From Chloroflexus aggregans DSM 9485 (GTDB taxonomy: Bacteria > Chloroflexota > Chloroflexia > Chloroflexales > Chloroflexaceae), in assembly GCF_000021945.1 (NCBI RefSeq), contig NC_011831.1, forward strand, positions 1-64,000: a DNA stretch of 64,000 nt, written 5' to 3'. How positions within the stretch are numbered: the stretch's first letter is position 1; each line of letters opens with the position of its first letter. Below are positions 18,901 to 27,169 of this stretch, piece after piece. Both the position numbers and the translations under genes were made by a program. Below the pieces are notes generated by a model that saw only the letters and a program-made list of their open reading frames with translations, had not been told where the DNA came from and ran no database searches.

Positions 18901-21339
18901 TGCCGCCTGGTGAGTGAGGGCACGGAGAAATTCAGCCGCGTCGTGGTCGAAGTAGTGTGGTTGTTCCGCGAGCAACAGCACTACTCCGTACACACTACCT
19001 TGGTAGAAGATGGGTGCTGCCAGCGCTGAACTGGCGTTCGGGCAAAGTAATGCACTGCGCTCATCTTCACTGAGGTAGTCACCGATTGCAATCTCCCGAC
19101 GAACGATTGACTCTTGGGCAGTATGTACATCTTGATCAATCGCGCTGCCGAGCAGTCGGGTACGTAGTTGCGGTGCGTAGCCAATGACTTCGACAATCAC
19201 AAATGCACCGTCTTCACTATCAAGGTCGGTGGTCAGTGATCGGTGCAACAATTCGGTCATTGAGCGGCCACCATTGGTCGCCTCCGAGGAATTTACTCGT
19301 AATGCGATCAAACCGTGACTTGCACCGGTAGCGCGTAGTGCTTGCTCAAGTACAAAGGCAAGAATCTCGTTTTGGTTGAGGGTAATCGCTAACTGACTAC
19401 CGATCCGTTGGAGCGCGCGCAGTTGTTCGATGCGCAGGCGCAAGCTGCTATCAACTTGTGCAAATCGGTTAGCATTGGCGATGGCACGTGCCGATTGACC
19501 GGCAATAATGCTCAACAACCGCTCATCTTCGGCGCTAAAGGCTCCCGCTTGCGTCGAAACAAGCTCCAATGCACCCAAGAGCGTGTTGCCACTCCGCAAC
19601 GGCATGCCCAAATAACTTTGGGCAGGCATATCGTTAACGAGGATCAGAATGCAGGCATTATCAAGTGCCCCCAACCACACCGGCGGTTGGGAAAGATTAC
19701 CGATCCGCAGCGGTCGTTGATGGCGTGCGATCCACGAACTCAGGAAATCACCCTCCTCACCGACCTGACACCGCAATCCATGCTGGAAAGCGATACGCAT
19801 CGTCTGGTAGCGTTCGTCGTACAGGGTGATCCGAGCACCGCTGAATCGGACGAGCTTAGCAACACCGGCTATCGTCGACTCTAGTGTCTCATCGAGCGAG
19901 AGGTCAGCAGCGAGCGACTCACTAATCTCTTGTAGTCGTTCCAGTTCACCGGCACGCTGTTGAGCTGCATCGTACAACCGCCGGTGTTGTACGGTAGTCG
20001 CGATCTGTGCGCTCAACACCTGTAACAGGTTGCGCTCAATCTGATCGAGCATATAGCTCGAGGCGGCGTAGCCCATCGCCAAGAATCCAATAACCTGCTC
20101 TTTGCTCCGTAACGGTGTCAACCAGAGACTTTGGCAACCAAACATCGTTGCGTGAGCGGCTATCGGATTATCTTGCGCCGTCAGTGGCGTGTTGGCTATC
20201 AGAACCGGTTCACTTTGCTCCATGAACCTTTGGAGCGTTGCGGTAAGGGGTATGGTATCAAAGCCGCGCACGCCACTGAGATGTTCGCTATGCACAGCAA
20301 TCGTCTGTGCTTGATATGGCCGGTTCGGATCGATCAAGTACACCGCCCCAAAATCGGCATTGAGCGCTAATGCCATGTTCTCGGTTGCCCGTGCAATGGT
20401 CTCTTCGATGACCAATCCCGATCCGATCTCAAGACTGTTCTCGTACAATACAAACAGTTCGCGCGCGTGCCGACTTTCGTGTTGTTGTAACAATGTGGCG
20501 TGCAGCAAGAGCGCAAGCGGACGAGCCAACGACAGGATGGTGATCGCCGCATCAGGTCCGGGATCGATCAGGATCAGTAATCCAACTAACTCAACGCCAA
20601 CACTGAGTGGTTCAACCAGCATCGGCCACTCAGTCGGTATGTCACGGCGCGACAAATGATATTGCCAGGTACCATGCTGACCGGTCTGAAACGTGATCGC
20701 TTCGGCAATAGCTTCATTATCCTCAATCGCCAGTCGTGAGGGGAAAACCGTACTGCCTGCACTACTTACTGCCCGTAAAAGGGTCTGATCATTGAAGTTA
20801 ATCCAGTACAGGGCGAGTGCTTTCGCCGGCAACAAGCTGCATGCTTCACGACACAGTTGCTCAAGTGCAGCCGTCATATCACCAAGGCCAGCATGCTCTA
20901 AGGTTGTGTAGCCTAGAGCCCGCAATCGTTCGATGCGCTCGGCCAGTTGGGATCGTTGCCAGATACTGAGGAGAGTAGTAATTTGAGCAGTCAGTGCATT
21001 AGTAAATGCCGAATCGAAGGTCGCCGCTAAGGTAAGCCGGCCATAATGATGGTTCGCGTCGCGGAGATCGAAAGCATAGCCATTCGTTGGCGCATCACCC
21101 CATGCCACGCTGACCAGCTCGTGCTCGCCGGCCAATAACGTCAAGCGACCGCCGACGCCAAGGTGCCGTTCGAGTAACTCGCCGATCAGGCGGCACAACG
21201 CTTCCGGCTCGGTAGTACCGAGTGGTTGTTGACTATGTAGGGCCAATTGGGTCAGGAGTTCCCAACCTTGTGTTGGTGCCCTGGTGACCGTCGTATCCAT
21301 GGCCTCGCTCTTGCTTTTGCTAACCGGTTGGGGCCGCAT
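12949..21339 (-). CDS. Giant multi-GAF sensor histidine kinase (2796 residues)
   Basis: Predicted cytoplasmic: I see no transmembrane segment. From about residue 140 to 2390 it consists of some 13 GAF domains in tandem, each opening with a helix of the type L-x-x-I-N-R-I-x-x-x-L and joined by short coiled linkers; the first 140 residues look like another, degenerate GAF. A longer coiled coil precedes the last GAF. A PAS domain (IFRSMTEGVIVLD) follows, then HisKA with the phospho-acceptor in DVSHELRTPL (His2568), then HATPase_c with DTGVGM and GGTGLGLS. The start may instead be the ATG at 21300 (13 residues shorter). The response-regulator gene lies 60 bases upstream and the coupled hydrolase downstream. 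The ligands of the GAFs are unknown. Confidence 0.93.
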   Translation of the reverse strand: MRPQPVSKSKSEAMDTTVTRAPTQGWELLTQLALHSQQPLGTTEPEALCRLIGELLERHLGVGGRLTLLAGEHELVSVAWGDAPTNGYAFDLRDANHHYGRLTLAATFDSAFTNALTAQITTLLSIWQRSQLAERIERLRALGYTTLEHAGLGDMTAALEQLCREACSLLPAKALALYWINFNDQTLLRAVSSAGSTVFPSRLAIEDNEAIAEAITFQTGQHGTWQYHLSRRDIPTEWPMLVEPLSVGVELVGLLILIDPGPDAAITILSLARPLALLLHATLLQQHESRHARELFVLYENSLEIGSGLVIEETIARATENMALALNADFGAVYLIDPNRPYQAQTIAVHSEHLSGVRGFDTIPLTATLQRFMEQSEPVLIANTPLTAQDNPIAAHATMFGCQSLWLTPLRSKEQVIGFLAMGYAASSYMLDQIERNLLQVLSAQIATTVQHRRLYDAAQQRAGELERLQEISESLAADLSLDETLESTIAGVAKLVRFSGARITLYDERYQTMRIAFQHGLRCQVGEEGDFLSSWIARHQRPLRIGNLSQPPVWLGALDNACILILVNDMPAQSYLGMPLRSGNTLLGALELVSTQAGAFSAEDERLLSIIAGQSARAIANANRFAQVDSSLRLRIEQLRALQRIGSQLAITLNQNEILAFVLEQALRATGASHGLIALRVNSSEATNGGRSMTELLHRSLTTDLDSEDGAFVIVEVIGYAPQLRTRLLGSAIDQDVHTAQESIVRREIAIGDYLSEDERSALLCPNASSALAAPIFYQGSVYGVVLLLAEQPHYFDHDAAEFLRALTHQAAIGIGNAQHYFELEHMAKMLQRRADILNDVLEIGQALRADQSLPSVLEQIGYSIIEALGLRTVMFCLVQPDDPNRLYLEAAAGIPLSEQARLAEHPLALTLATRYLDPRFRLGRTYFVPAAEARLLEAGFDTRIFDYHPFSDERAEHEWQLNDRLCVPLYSTNGMLLGMIFASDTEDRQRPTARMVEPLEIFADQAAIAIENHLLLQEARDRAEEMAALFQVGAAATSTTDLDILLERVYQEIVAFLGIPDFFYIASYNAEQETIRFELFKQHGVTVPAYHKRVTPKQGLTAKIIDEGKPLRIDDLLQANDLRNQLFLLVDEGRQVRSWIGVPLISQGAVIGVLSLQSETAAAFSERTLRFLAALANQLAIALENARLFADREQQIRELNIINRIGQIIAATLDQRQMLRDVYEQLRHFLPLDSFVAFLYEPESGEMTLCYEVDEGVESFTEHRQPPTPGSLTERIIQTRQPLQFTDLSIEAAQAGFQPVRFGSERPSAAWLGVPLLIGDQTVVGVLAVMSYTPGIYHERERAFLTTVASQLALGVQNARLLERAQTQVEQLALINRVAAKTNALTDLKAIYQEIVNAMATATGVDQARMVIYDRESGYAPAVAEFVDSGLLDQLRIQLFDNPSVTWLDREKRPLVSEDAQNDPLFAPSHEIFRALDIRSIGIIPIILNDEVIGAVGLDFVGRTGTFSPQVLELCQTLANQTSTAIARARATAEAQRSAEATRQKVSELSTLLDAARILSSLLRPQEVLNKLMELVSRQFNVTTVALWTISEGNVLTPAALDGIPSEQGRRMRVPIGQGFTGRVAETGQPLIIEDVNEEGGSLYPNYQQRNNLISFMGVPVIYREQIIGVLSVMTNYRRRFTNDEMVLLSGLANQAATALENARLFEERERRINELTIINRISAEVNASLDVIELIERLHAGIGEIIDTSTSLIALYDEATNTISYPIAYDRGQRVTLESQPLGYGTNGWVIRNRRPLLLGTASAARAMGLLIDEGRIGDTSAIEESYLVVPIIYGNQVLGVINIQSYTQHAFDENDLRFVMTVTNQAAVALNNARLFAETRQNANEMSTLFEVSQSLSGTLEPDTIQMLIADAAVRLLRAELGAVLRLDRRGNIERQILIDGLEFREDIRIDFRRDGLTTALLRRDQPIAISDLAEFDGGDHHALKLGVRSALGIAVGPIEERLAVIWVGMRTPFEWTQHQISLLSILANQAAQALKSAQLFAVEQKRRRQADMLREIAQSFTSTLALREIQTLVLEQLQQIVPYDSAAMLLRDEGYGDLRVVEVRGTTCTLPVNSTLILENSSLFQSMAIEHQPILIADTYRDPRFHELRRLGWCDGAWIGAPLLVDNELVGVLTVHNIEPAAYDEEALAVVFTIASQASQAIQNARLFDQISNLAADLDARVRERTAELEQATQLLSEEKERLEAVNRIALELTTQLDLDLIIQRALALISDSLQVDRGSLMLRDVESGALICRAVLHGRGQVQAANVPLRFANNTEGLAGWIMQHQEPVNIRDVTHDPRWVQESGRADTVRSVAGVPLQTGDTAIGVIILSSPQPNYFSDSQMNLLGTIASVIAAAVYNAQLYGFVNDLALRNAVLLEEQRAESSKSAAIFRSMTEGVIVLDTTNQITLFNPAAEQMLDIAADLVLGQPLAHLAEVGNDDISRRRGQTIYQGILHGLRRMRETQGIFSTSIDLTDPTQVIAVNIAPVRGLDTDYGTVAVLRDITREIEADKEKRQFISDVSHELRTPLTAIKGYVDVLLLTASLNLTPDQLSYLNIIKNNTNRLRALIEDILEFSRPDSKKKLTFTQVDIPTVIEEVVQSLRLEYERKGMKVRIDTSPSLPPVIADQKRVSQIIFNLFSNAVKYTYEGGSITVRAFVNRANMMQIEVEDTGVGMSPEQLKKLFRPFYRADNPLRDIAGGTGLGLSIAKQLVEMHGGEIWVTSELGKGSTFSFAIPLQQTKSTDNDEEVEV

Positions 21340-21399
21340 TGGCTGCTACGTATACCTAAACGAATGCAGGGCGCTGTTTTACAGATTCCAAACCGTCCA

Positions 21400-22344
21400 T
21401 CAAGAGCGGCCATACACTACGAAACTACGTTTACCCTGTTCACGTGCCTGTACCAATGCACGCTGACGTACCTCCTCTGCTACCTCACTCAGCTCACGAA
21501 TATCGGCAAAGGGGCCATCGTTGTGCGTCAGGACACCAATAGAGAGCGACATGAGTGGAGCCTGTCGTGTTTCACCGGTGTCATCAATAAACTCGATATA
21601 GCCTTGTTTCCGATGACGGTAGTTGTAGTGTAGGCCAATCTCGTCATCAAATCGGGCAATAATCCGTTCACAGATGGCTTGTGCCCGTTCGGGAAGAGTC
21701 GTGATCAAGAATGACTGCCCAACCGATTGCTGACCGACAAACTCCTCATTGCCGCCCAGTTCACTCACCACTTCATTGAGCATGAGCGCGACAAAACGTA
21801 ACACATCTTCGCCAACAACAGCACCGTAGACATTGGTAAAGGTCTCAAACCCGTTAATATGCACATTAATGAGTGCCCAATGTGATGCAGTGAGAAGTTG
21901 CCGGAGCTGATCATTGAGTAACTCAGCGGTTGGCAAATTCGTGACGGGGTGCAGTTGATTGCGTCGGCGAGCTTCTTCAAGCTGATTCTTGACAATCGTG
22001 TGAACCTCTTCAATATCGAACGGTTTCACGATGTAATATTGCGCCTGAACTTCACCCAACCCGATCAGCCGGTCACGCCGTTCACCGCGTGCGGTCAGAA
22101 AAATAATCGGAATATGACGAGTGCGCGGGCTTGCCCGCAAGGCTCGTCCCACATCGTATCCCTCCATATCGGGGAGGTTCACATCGAGCAGGGCCAGATT
22201 TGGGGGTGTTTTGCTGCAAATCTCTAGGGCCTGTTGACCACGTAAGGCTGTGTAGACCTCATACCCCTGTGCGGTGAAGTAGATCTTCAGCAGGCTTGAG
22301 ATGTCTGGCTGGTCCTCAACCACGAGGATACGCTCCTTGCTCAC
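21400..22344 (-). CDS. Response regulator with degenerate GGDEF domain
   Basis: 314 residues. The receiver domain (1-120) is complete: acidic pair Glu10/Asp11, phospho-acceptor Asp54 in LLDVNLPD, and the lysine in YYIVKPFD. A linker helix leads to a GGDEF-fold domain (about 150-310) in which the GGDEF motif reads FVGQQSVGQSF and the metal-binding Asp motif reads INVHINGFETF. It is therefore not expected to make cyclic di-GMP. The GTG start has AGGAGA seven bases upstream. It directly precedes the giant kinase and is presumably its partner; the degenerate domain may be a protein-interaction or nucleotide-sensing output. Confidence 0.88.
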   Translation of the reverse strand: MSKERILVVEDQPDISSLLKIYFTAQGYEVYTALRGQQALEICSKTPPNLALLDVNLPDMEGYDVGRALRASPRTRHIPIIFLTARGERRDRLIGLGEVQAQYYIVKPFDIEEVHTIVKNQLEEARRRNQLHPVTNLPTAELLNDQLRQLLTASHWALINVHINGFETFTNVYGAVVGEDVLRFVALMLNEVVSELGGNEEFVGQQSVGQSFLITTLPERAQAICERIIARFDDEIGLHYNYRHRKQGYIEFIDDTGETRQAPLMSLSIGVLTHNDGPFADIRELSEVAEEVRQRALVQAREQGKRSFVVYGRS

Positions 22345-22370
22345 AGTTGGTTCTCCTTGCGATACGGCGG

Positions 22371-23867
22371 CTATGACCGCTGGCTCGCACTAATATGCTC
22401 GGGTAGGCGACCATTTCCGGTAGGTTGACTTGAACGAAATGTGCTCATCTGAACCGGTGGCTCGCTATCGGTGGGCGAGCCAGGATTGGGGTGAGCCGGA
22501 TCGTAGTAGACGTTCGGCCAGTGGTAGATAATGCGCCGTGGTTCACCGGTTGCTTCATCGACATCGTTCAGATTGTGTCCGGATACCGTCTTTCGTATCA
22601 GATTCATCTCATTATTAAAGATGATCACTGCATTTGATTCTATCATACGTCCGGGGTATACTACAAATCCACTGCCGAGTTTTACGTTGTGACCAACCGC
22701 CGAACCCAACACCGGCATATTAACTTCCATCGGAACACCGTCATGAATAATCTTGATCGGTTCACCTTGCAAGTTGAAATCGGTGAAGACGTTATTTGCG
22801 CCGATGAAGGTATTACGGCCAACCACACAGAGTTGGAGCGTACTATTCTGGGCCACCATGCTATTTTCCATCAGTACCGTCATAAATAGGCCGGCGTTGA
22901 ACGGCAAAAAGCAGCGGTCACTTACCACACTCAGCATAATTTGTGACCCTTGCATAATATTGACGTTGTTGCCGATATAGCTATTGGCAATGACTACTCC
23001 CGGCCCGATGTAGACATCATCACCGATTACCGTAGGCCCGTGGATGATCGCCGTCGGATCGATAGAACAGCGCTTCCCGACTTTTACCAACGCACGCGAG
23101 GCGAGAAAGTGATTACGCCACTGCTCTTCAAGGGGGTTAATCTTCTCCCAAAATGCCTTCAGCGCGAAGGCGATTTTGCCCGGGAATAAGCGCCAATCTT
23201 CCGCCGTCCACTTGGGAAGGTTCTTCAACCGGGCCTTGCTCATCCGCACGTCAAGCGCGGCCGCCCACGAAAAGACCCCCATCAATATATTAGCCATTAA
23301 GACGTGGAGCCAGCTCTCAATCGAAATAAAGGCCCGAATCGGAATCTGATAGGTCAGATCCCCTTTGTGCGCCATATAGCTGGGGATGCGGTAGTATCCC
23401 ATCTCGTGGCTGAGTGTGTCGATGACGAGCGGCTGTGCCTGCGTAAGATCTTTCACACCGGCAGGGAGATAGTAGAGGTCGGCAACATAATAATCACCGA
23501 CCCGCCGAATATGGCGCGAGAGCTGTGTTGCGTGACGCTCAATGCTCGGATCGCCTTTCTGACCGGTAGCCGGGTTACTAGCTTTGAACGCAATCTGTGC
23601 TGCTGTCCCCCGTTTACGCGCTTCATGAATAAAGGTGTCGATCAGTTCAGCATTGAAAAAGAGATTATCACGGTATACGATGCGCTCATCGTGAGCCGGT
23701 AACTCAGAGACCTCAGCTAATCGGTCGATTTCAACTGTACTCTTACTGTACGCCTTCAACAGATCGCGCTGCAAAAGCCAGAGCGGCTTGTTGAGGATGC
23801 GCAGTTCACGGGCAGGCTCAGCGAAGGGCGGGATGAGTTTTGGGTCGCGTAGAATAATCCGCTCCAT
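22371..23867 (-). CDS. Left-handed beta-helix (hexapeptide) protein, sugar nucleotidyl/acyltransferase-like
   Basis: 498 residues from the ATG at 23867 (AAAGGA about eight bases upstream); an ATG at 23909 in the same frame lacks a site. The N-terminal half has no clear match, though ERIVYRDNLFF and the alpha/beta pattern recall the sugar-nucleotidyltransferase-like proteins that carry C-terminal beta-helices. A hydrophobic segment (WLHVLMANILMGVFSW) at about 200-225 may sit in or on the membrane. From about 275 to 430 there are imperfect hexapeptide turns (IDPTAI, VIGDDV, YIGNNV, TFIGAN), the LbetaH fold of acyltransferases. It lies 26 bases upstream of the response regulator and so probably heads the signalling operon. 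Confidence 0.7.
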   Translation of the reverse strand: MERIILRDPKLIPPFAEPARELRILNKPLWLLQRDLLKAYSKSTVEIDRLAEVSELPAHDERIVYRDNLFFNAELIDTFIHEARKRGTAAQIAFKASNPATGQKGDPSIERHATQLSRHIRRVGDYYVADLYYLPAGVKDLTQAQPLVIDTLSHEMGYYRIPSYMAHKGDLTYQIPIRAFISIESWLHVLMANILMGVFSWAAALDVRMSKARLKNLPKWTAEDWRLFPGKIAFALKAFWEKINPLEEQWRNHFLASRALVKVGKRCSIDPTAIIHGPTVIGDDVYIGPGVVIANSYIGNNVNIMQGSQIMLSVVSDRCFLPFNAGLFMTVLMENSMVAQNSTLQLCVVGRNTFIGANNVFTDFNLQGEPIKIIHDGVPMEVNMPVLGSAVGHNVKLGSGFVVYPGRMIESNAVIIFNNEMNLIRKTVSGHNLNDVDEATGEPRRIIYHWPNVYYDPAHPNPGSPTDSEPPVQMSTFRSSQPTGNGRLPEHISASQRS

Positions 23868-23980
23868 CGGACGAGTCCTTTCTGCCGTTGTCGGCGCGGA
23901 ATAGTTCAATCATCTGTTGGTACTATAGGCTGTAGCTCCTAGAGACTCAAGGCGTACAGATTACATTCGGATTACCACGT

Positions 23981-26836
23981 TTATCGCATCAATGCGCGAT
24001 ATAGGCGATTTTTCAGATACGGACCGGTTGCCGATTCGGCCAGCATAGCAATAGTTTCGGGTGGGCCGGTGCCGATCAGGTACCCGCCGTTGTCGCCGCC
24101 TTCAGGGCCGAGTTCGATCACCCAGTCGGCAGCGGCGATCAGATCAATGTGATGTTCAACCATGAGTACCGTATTGCCCGCCTCAACGAGACGTTGTAAG
24201 ACGGTTACCAATCGTTCGATGTCGGCGAAGTGTAGGCCGGTCGTTGGCTCATCGAGAATGTAGAGCGTCCGTCCGCTACTCCGCCGGCTCAGTTCGGCGG
24301 CCAGTTTGATCCGCTGTGCCTCGCCACCGCTCAGTGTCGGCGCCGGCTGACCGAGTTTGAGATAGCCAAGGCCGACATCGTAAAGTGCTTGCAACCGTTC
24401 GGCAATAGCCGGTACACGCGCGAAGAAGTCAAGTGCTTCTGCTACCGTTAGTTCTAATACTTCGGCAATATTGAGACCACGGTAACGAATATCTAACGTC
24501 TCTCGATTATACCGCGTTCCGCCGCAAATATCACATGGTACGAAAATATCGGGGAGAAACTGCATTTCGACCCGCATCAACCCTTCACCGGCGCAGTGCT
24601 CACACCGACCGCCCTTGATGTTAAAGCTGAAGCGCGAGGCATCATACCCGCGAGCTTTGGCTTCATTGGTCGCAGCGAATAAGTTGCGAATGGGATCGAA
24701 AATCCGACAGTAGGTAGCCGGGTTCGAGCGTGGCGTGCGTCCGATCGGGGTTTGATCGACGACGATCACTCGTTCAAGATGCTCAACACCAAGAATGGCA
24801 TCGTGATCGCCGGCGCGGATGTTGCCGCCATGCAGCAACTGCATTAAGCGCGGCGCAAGCGTGTCTCCGATGAGACTACTCTTGCCACTACCACTGACAC
24901 CACTCACTGCGACAAAGCAGCCAAGAGGAATACGCACATCGATATTCTTGAGATTATTGGCCCGGCATCCGCGCAGTTCGAGCCATGGCCCGTTGGCCGG
25001 ACGGCGCCGGTCGGGAATCGGGATCTGGCGCTTTCCACTCAGATATTGCCCGGTCAGCGAACGTGGGCAGGCGACGATGTCGTTCAACGTTCCGCTTGCC
25101 AATACTTCGCCACCGTGCGGCCCAGCTCCCGGCCCAATATCAACCAGCCAATCGGCAGCACGGATAGTTGCTTCGTCGTGTTCGACCACAATCACACTGT
25201 TACCGAGATCGCGTAATTGCAGTAACGTAGTGAGCAGGCGATCGTGATCACGTGAATGTAAACCGCTGCTCGGTTCGTCGAGCACGTAAAGAACACCAGA
25301 TAGGCCGGCGCCTACTTGCGTAGCCAATCGCACGCGCTGCATCTCACCGCCGCTGAGGGTCATTGCTGTGCGATCCAGCGTGAGATAAGATAGTCCAACT
25401 TCACATAAAAATCGCAAACGCTGGGTAATCTCACGCACGATTGGGCGCGCAATGGTTCGTTCCCGTTCGCTCAATTCGCGGTCTGCGAGCAGAGCACTGG
25501 CCCATGCCAACGCATCGGCGACGGTCATCCGGTGAATGTCGGCAATCGATGCCCCGGCTACCGTGACGGCGCGAGCAGCGGGGCGCAGGCGGGTGCCACC
25601 ACAGTCAGGGCAGGGGCGTGGTGAAGTGTACTGCTCAAGTGGCGATGGGTCGTTGCCGTTACGCTGTTCGTTGAGACGGCGGCGTAGATTGGGGATGATA
25701 CCCTCAAATTCAGTTTCAACACTATGGACTCGCCCCTGATGGTGGTACTGCAAGGTAATCGGTTCACCACCGGTACCGTACAGTAACGCACTTAAGACTT
25801 CGGGCGACAGTACATTGATCGGTGTGAGTGGGTCAATGCCGAAGTGAGCAGCAAAAGATCGCAACACGTCTTGATAGTAGCGCTGGGCGGTACTATCTCC
25901 TTCTCGCCACGGTGCAATCGCTTCGAGGAGTGGTAAGCGGCGGTCAGGCACAACGAGGGTAGGATCGATTTCGGGTACAACACCCAGGCCATCGCAGGTT
26001 GGACAAGCCCCGTGCGGGTTGTTGAACGAAAAATCGCGCGGTGCAAGCTCACCTAAGTCAATCGAACCGTGTTGCGGACAAACAAACCGTTCACTGAGCA
26101 GCCACTCATCGCCGTCGATGACTTGCACGATCAGTTGACCACCACTCAACTTCAGGGCCGTCTCAACCGAATCGGCGACCCGCACACGGTCAAGTGCTGG
26201 AGTTCCGTCGGCGGTACGACGAACGATCAATCGGTCGACAACCGCTTCGATCAGTGGCTTTCGGTACTTATCTAACCGGATCGGCTCATCAAGTTCATGC
26301 ACCACACCGTCGATCCGAGCACGAACGAAACCGCGTCGCCGCAGCTCGGCCAGCACTGCTTCAGCATCACCGGTCAGCGGGGCAAGGAGCTGTACCCGTT
26401 GGTCGGCCGGCAGTTCAACGATAAAATCAACCATCTGCTGCGGCGTATAGCGACGGAGCGGTGTAGCGCAGTGTGGGCAGTGTGGTTGACCGATACGGGC
26501 AAAGAGCAAGCGCAAAAAATCATACACTTCGGTGACTGTACCAACGGTGGAACGGGGGTTACGGGCGGCGCCTTTTTGATCAATCGCAATCGCCGGTGAT
26601 AGACCTTCGATCAGGTCTACATCGGGCTTTTCGAGTTGACCGAGCAGTTGACGAGCGTACACCGATAAGCTCTCGACATAACGGCGTTGCCCTTCGGCAA
26701 AGATGGTATCGAAGGCGAGTGAACTCTTCCCCGATCCCGAAACGCCGGTCATCACGACCAATTTACCGCGTGGGATGTCGAGATCGATCTGTTTGAGATT
26801 GTGAGTGCGTGCGCCGCGGATCCGTATCCATTCCAT
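23981..26836 (-). CDS. uvrA: Excinuclease ABC subunit A
   Basis: DNA damage recognition ATPase of nucleotide excision repair, acting with UvrB. It is 951 residues, normal for the family. Two ABC modules are present, each with a [10 protein letters not shown] Walker A (about residues 31 and 645) and an LSGGE signature ([31 protein letters not shown]). Zinc-finger cysteines occur in the first module ([12 protein letters not shown]) and in the second ([18 protein letters not shown]). It is monocistronic, with uvrB and uvrC not in the window. A CTAGA-TGC-TCTAG inverted repeat (about 26868-26880) sits upstream, but I cannot call it a LexA site. Confidence 0.98.
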   Translation of the reverse strand: MEWIRIRGARTHNLKQIDLDIPRGKLVVMTGVSGSGKSSLAFDTIFAEGQRRYVESLSVYARQLLGQLEKPDVDLIEGLSPAIAIDQKGAARNPRSTVGTVTEVYDFLRLLFARIGQPHCPHCATPLRRYTPQQMVDFIVELPADQRVQLLAPLTGDAEAVLAELRRRGFVRARIDGVVHELDEPIRLDKYRKPLIEAVVDRLIVRRTADGTPALDRVRVADSVETALKLSGGQLIVQVIDGDEWLLSERFVCPQHGSIDLGELAPRDFSFNNPHGACPTCDGLGVVPEIDPTLVVPDRRLPLLEAIAPWREGDSTAQRYYQDVLRSFAAHFGIDPLTPINVLSPEVLSALLYGTGGEPITLQYHHQGRVHSVETEFEGIIPNLRRRLNEQRNGNDPSPLEQYTSPRPCPDCGGTRLRPAARAVTVAGASIADIHRMTVADALAWASALLADRELSERERTIARPIVREITQRLRFLCEVGLSYLTLDRTAMTLSGGEMQRVRLATQVGAGLSGVLYVLDEPSSGLHSRDHDRLLTTLLQLRDLGNSVIVVEHDEATIRAADWLVDIGPGAGPHGGEVLASGTLNDIVACPRSLTGQYLSGKRQIPIPDRRRPANGPWLELRGCRANNLKNIDVRIPLGCFVAVSGVSGSGKSSLIGDTLAPRLMQLLHGGNIRAGDHDAILGVEHLERVIVVDQTPIGRTPRSNPATYCRIFDPIRNLFAATNEAKARGYDASRFSFNIKGGRCEHCAGEGLMRVEMQFLPDIFVPCDICGGTRYNRETLDIRYRGLNIAEVLELTVAEALDFFARVPAIAERLQALYDVGLGYLKLGQPAPTLSGGEAQRIKLAAELSRRSSGRTLYILDEPTTGLHFADIERLVTVLQRLVEAGNTVLMVEHHIDLIAAADWVIELGPEGGDNGGYLIGTGPPETIAMLAESATGPYLKNRLYRALMR

Positions 26837-26926
26837 GGTGCTGCATTGCTCATGTTGGTACGAGGGCTAGATGCTCTAGACCGTTCTTCTATGGTACCAC
26901 ACGTTAATAACCAGTTTGAAAAACCT

Positions 26927-26964
26927 GAGGCCTACTCCGATGACGAATCATCGAAGTAGGCCTC
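26927..26964 (-). terminator. Rho-independent terminator of tRNA-Thr
   Basis: On the minus strand a 17-base stem (one G-U type mismatch) closes a UUCG tetraloop and is followed three bases later by TTTTT. It lies 22 bases past the tRNA 3' end. This is the most canonical intrinsic terminator in the window. Confidence 0.88.
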
Positions 26965-26986
26965 TGCGATGCGATAGCGCAACGAG

Positions 26987-27062
26987 TGGAGCCAATGGCC
27001 GGACTCGAACCGGCGACCGGCTGTTTACGAAACAGCTGCTCTACCGACTGAGCTACATTGGC
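26987..27062 (-). tRNA. tRNA-Thr (anticodon CGT)
   Basis: A 76-base cloverleaf on the minus strand. The acceptor stem pairs GCCAATG with CATTGGC, the D arm contains GCTCAGTCGGTAGAGC, and the anticodon stem GCTGT/ACAGC closes the loop TTCGTAA, giving anticodon CGT (reads ACG, Thr). The T arm has GGTTCGAGTCC. Discriminator base T and an encoded CCA (26987-26989) complete the 3' end. It has its own promoter and terminator. Confidence 0.96.
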
Positions 27063-27077
27063 AAGATACCGTAGACG

Positions 27078-27106
27078 ATTGTAGCTGAAGTAGACCGGTT
27101 TGTCAA
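27078..27106 (-). promoter_or_regulatory. Consensus promoter of tRNA-Thr
   Basis: On the minus strand, TTGACA (27101-27106), a 17-base spacer, then TACAAT (27078-27083). This is a perfect -35 and a 5/6 -10. Transcription would begin about seven bases further on, just before the tRNA 5' end at 27062. Confidence 0.85.
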
Positions 27107-27128
27107 GGTATGGTGTTGTGGGAAAGGT

Positions 27129-27149
27129 AGGTGAGGCAACGCCTCACCT
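27129..27149 (-). terminator. Hairpin terminator after the pterin operon
   Basis: AGGTGAGGC, a three-base loop, then GCCTCACCT: a perfect 9-bp stem 21 bases after the SDR stop codon. On the minus strand ACCTTTCCC follows, a weak U-run. Confidence 0.6.
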
Positions 27150-27169
27150 TGACACTCGGAGGACGCGAA

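Noticed and set aside
21400-22344. Active diguanylate cyclase
   Set aside because: The fold is GGDEF-like but the active-site motif and metal Asp are missing.
26868-26880. LexA/SOS box before uvrA
   Set aside because: CTAGA-TGC-TCTAG is a short palindrome but does not match a LexA motif I can name with confidence for this group.
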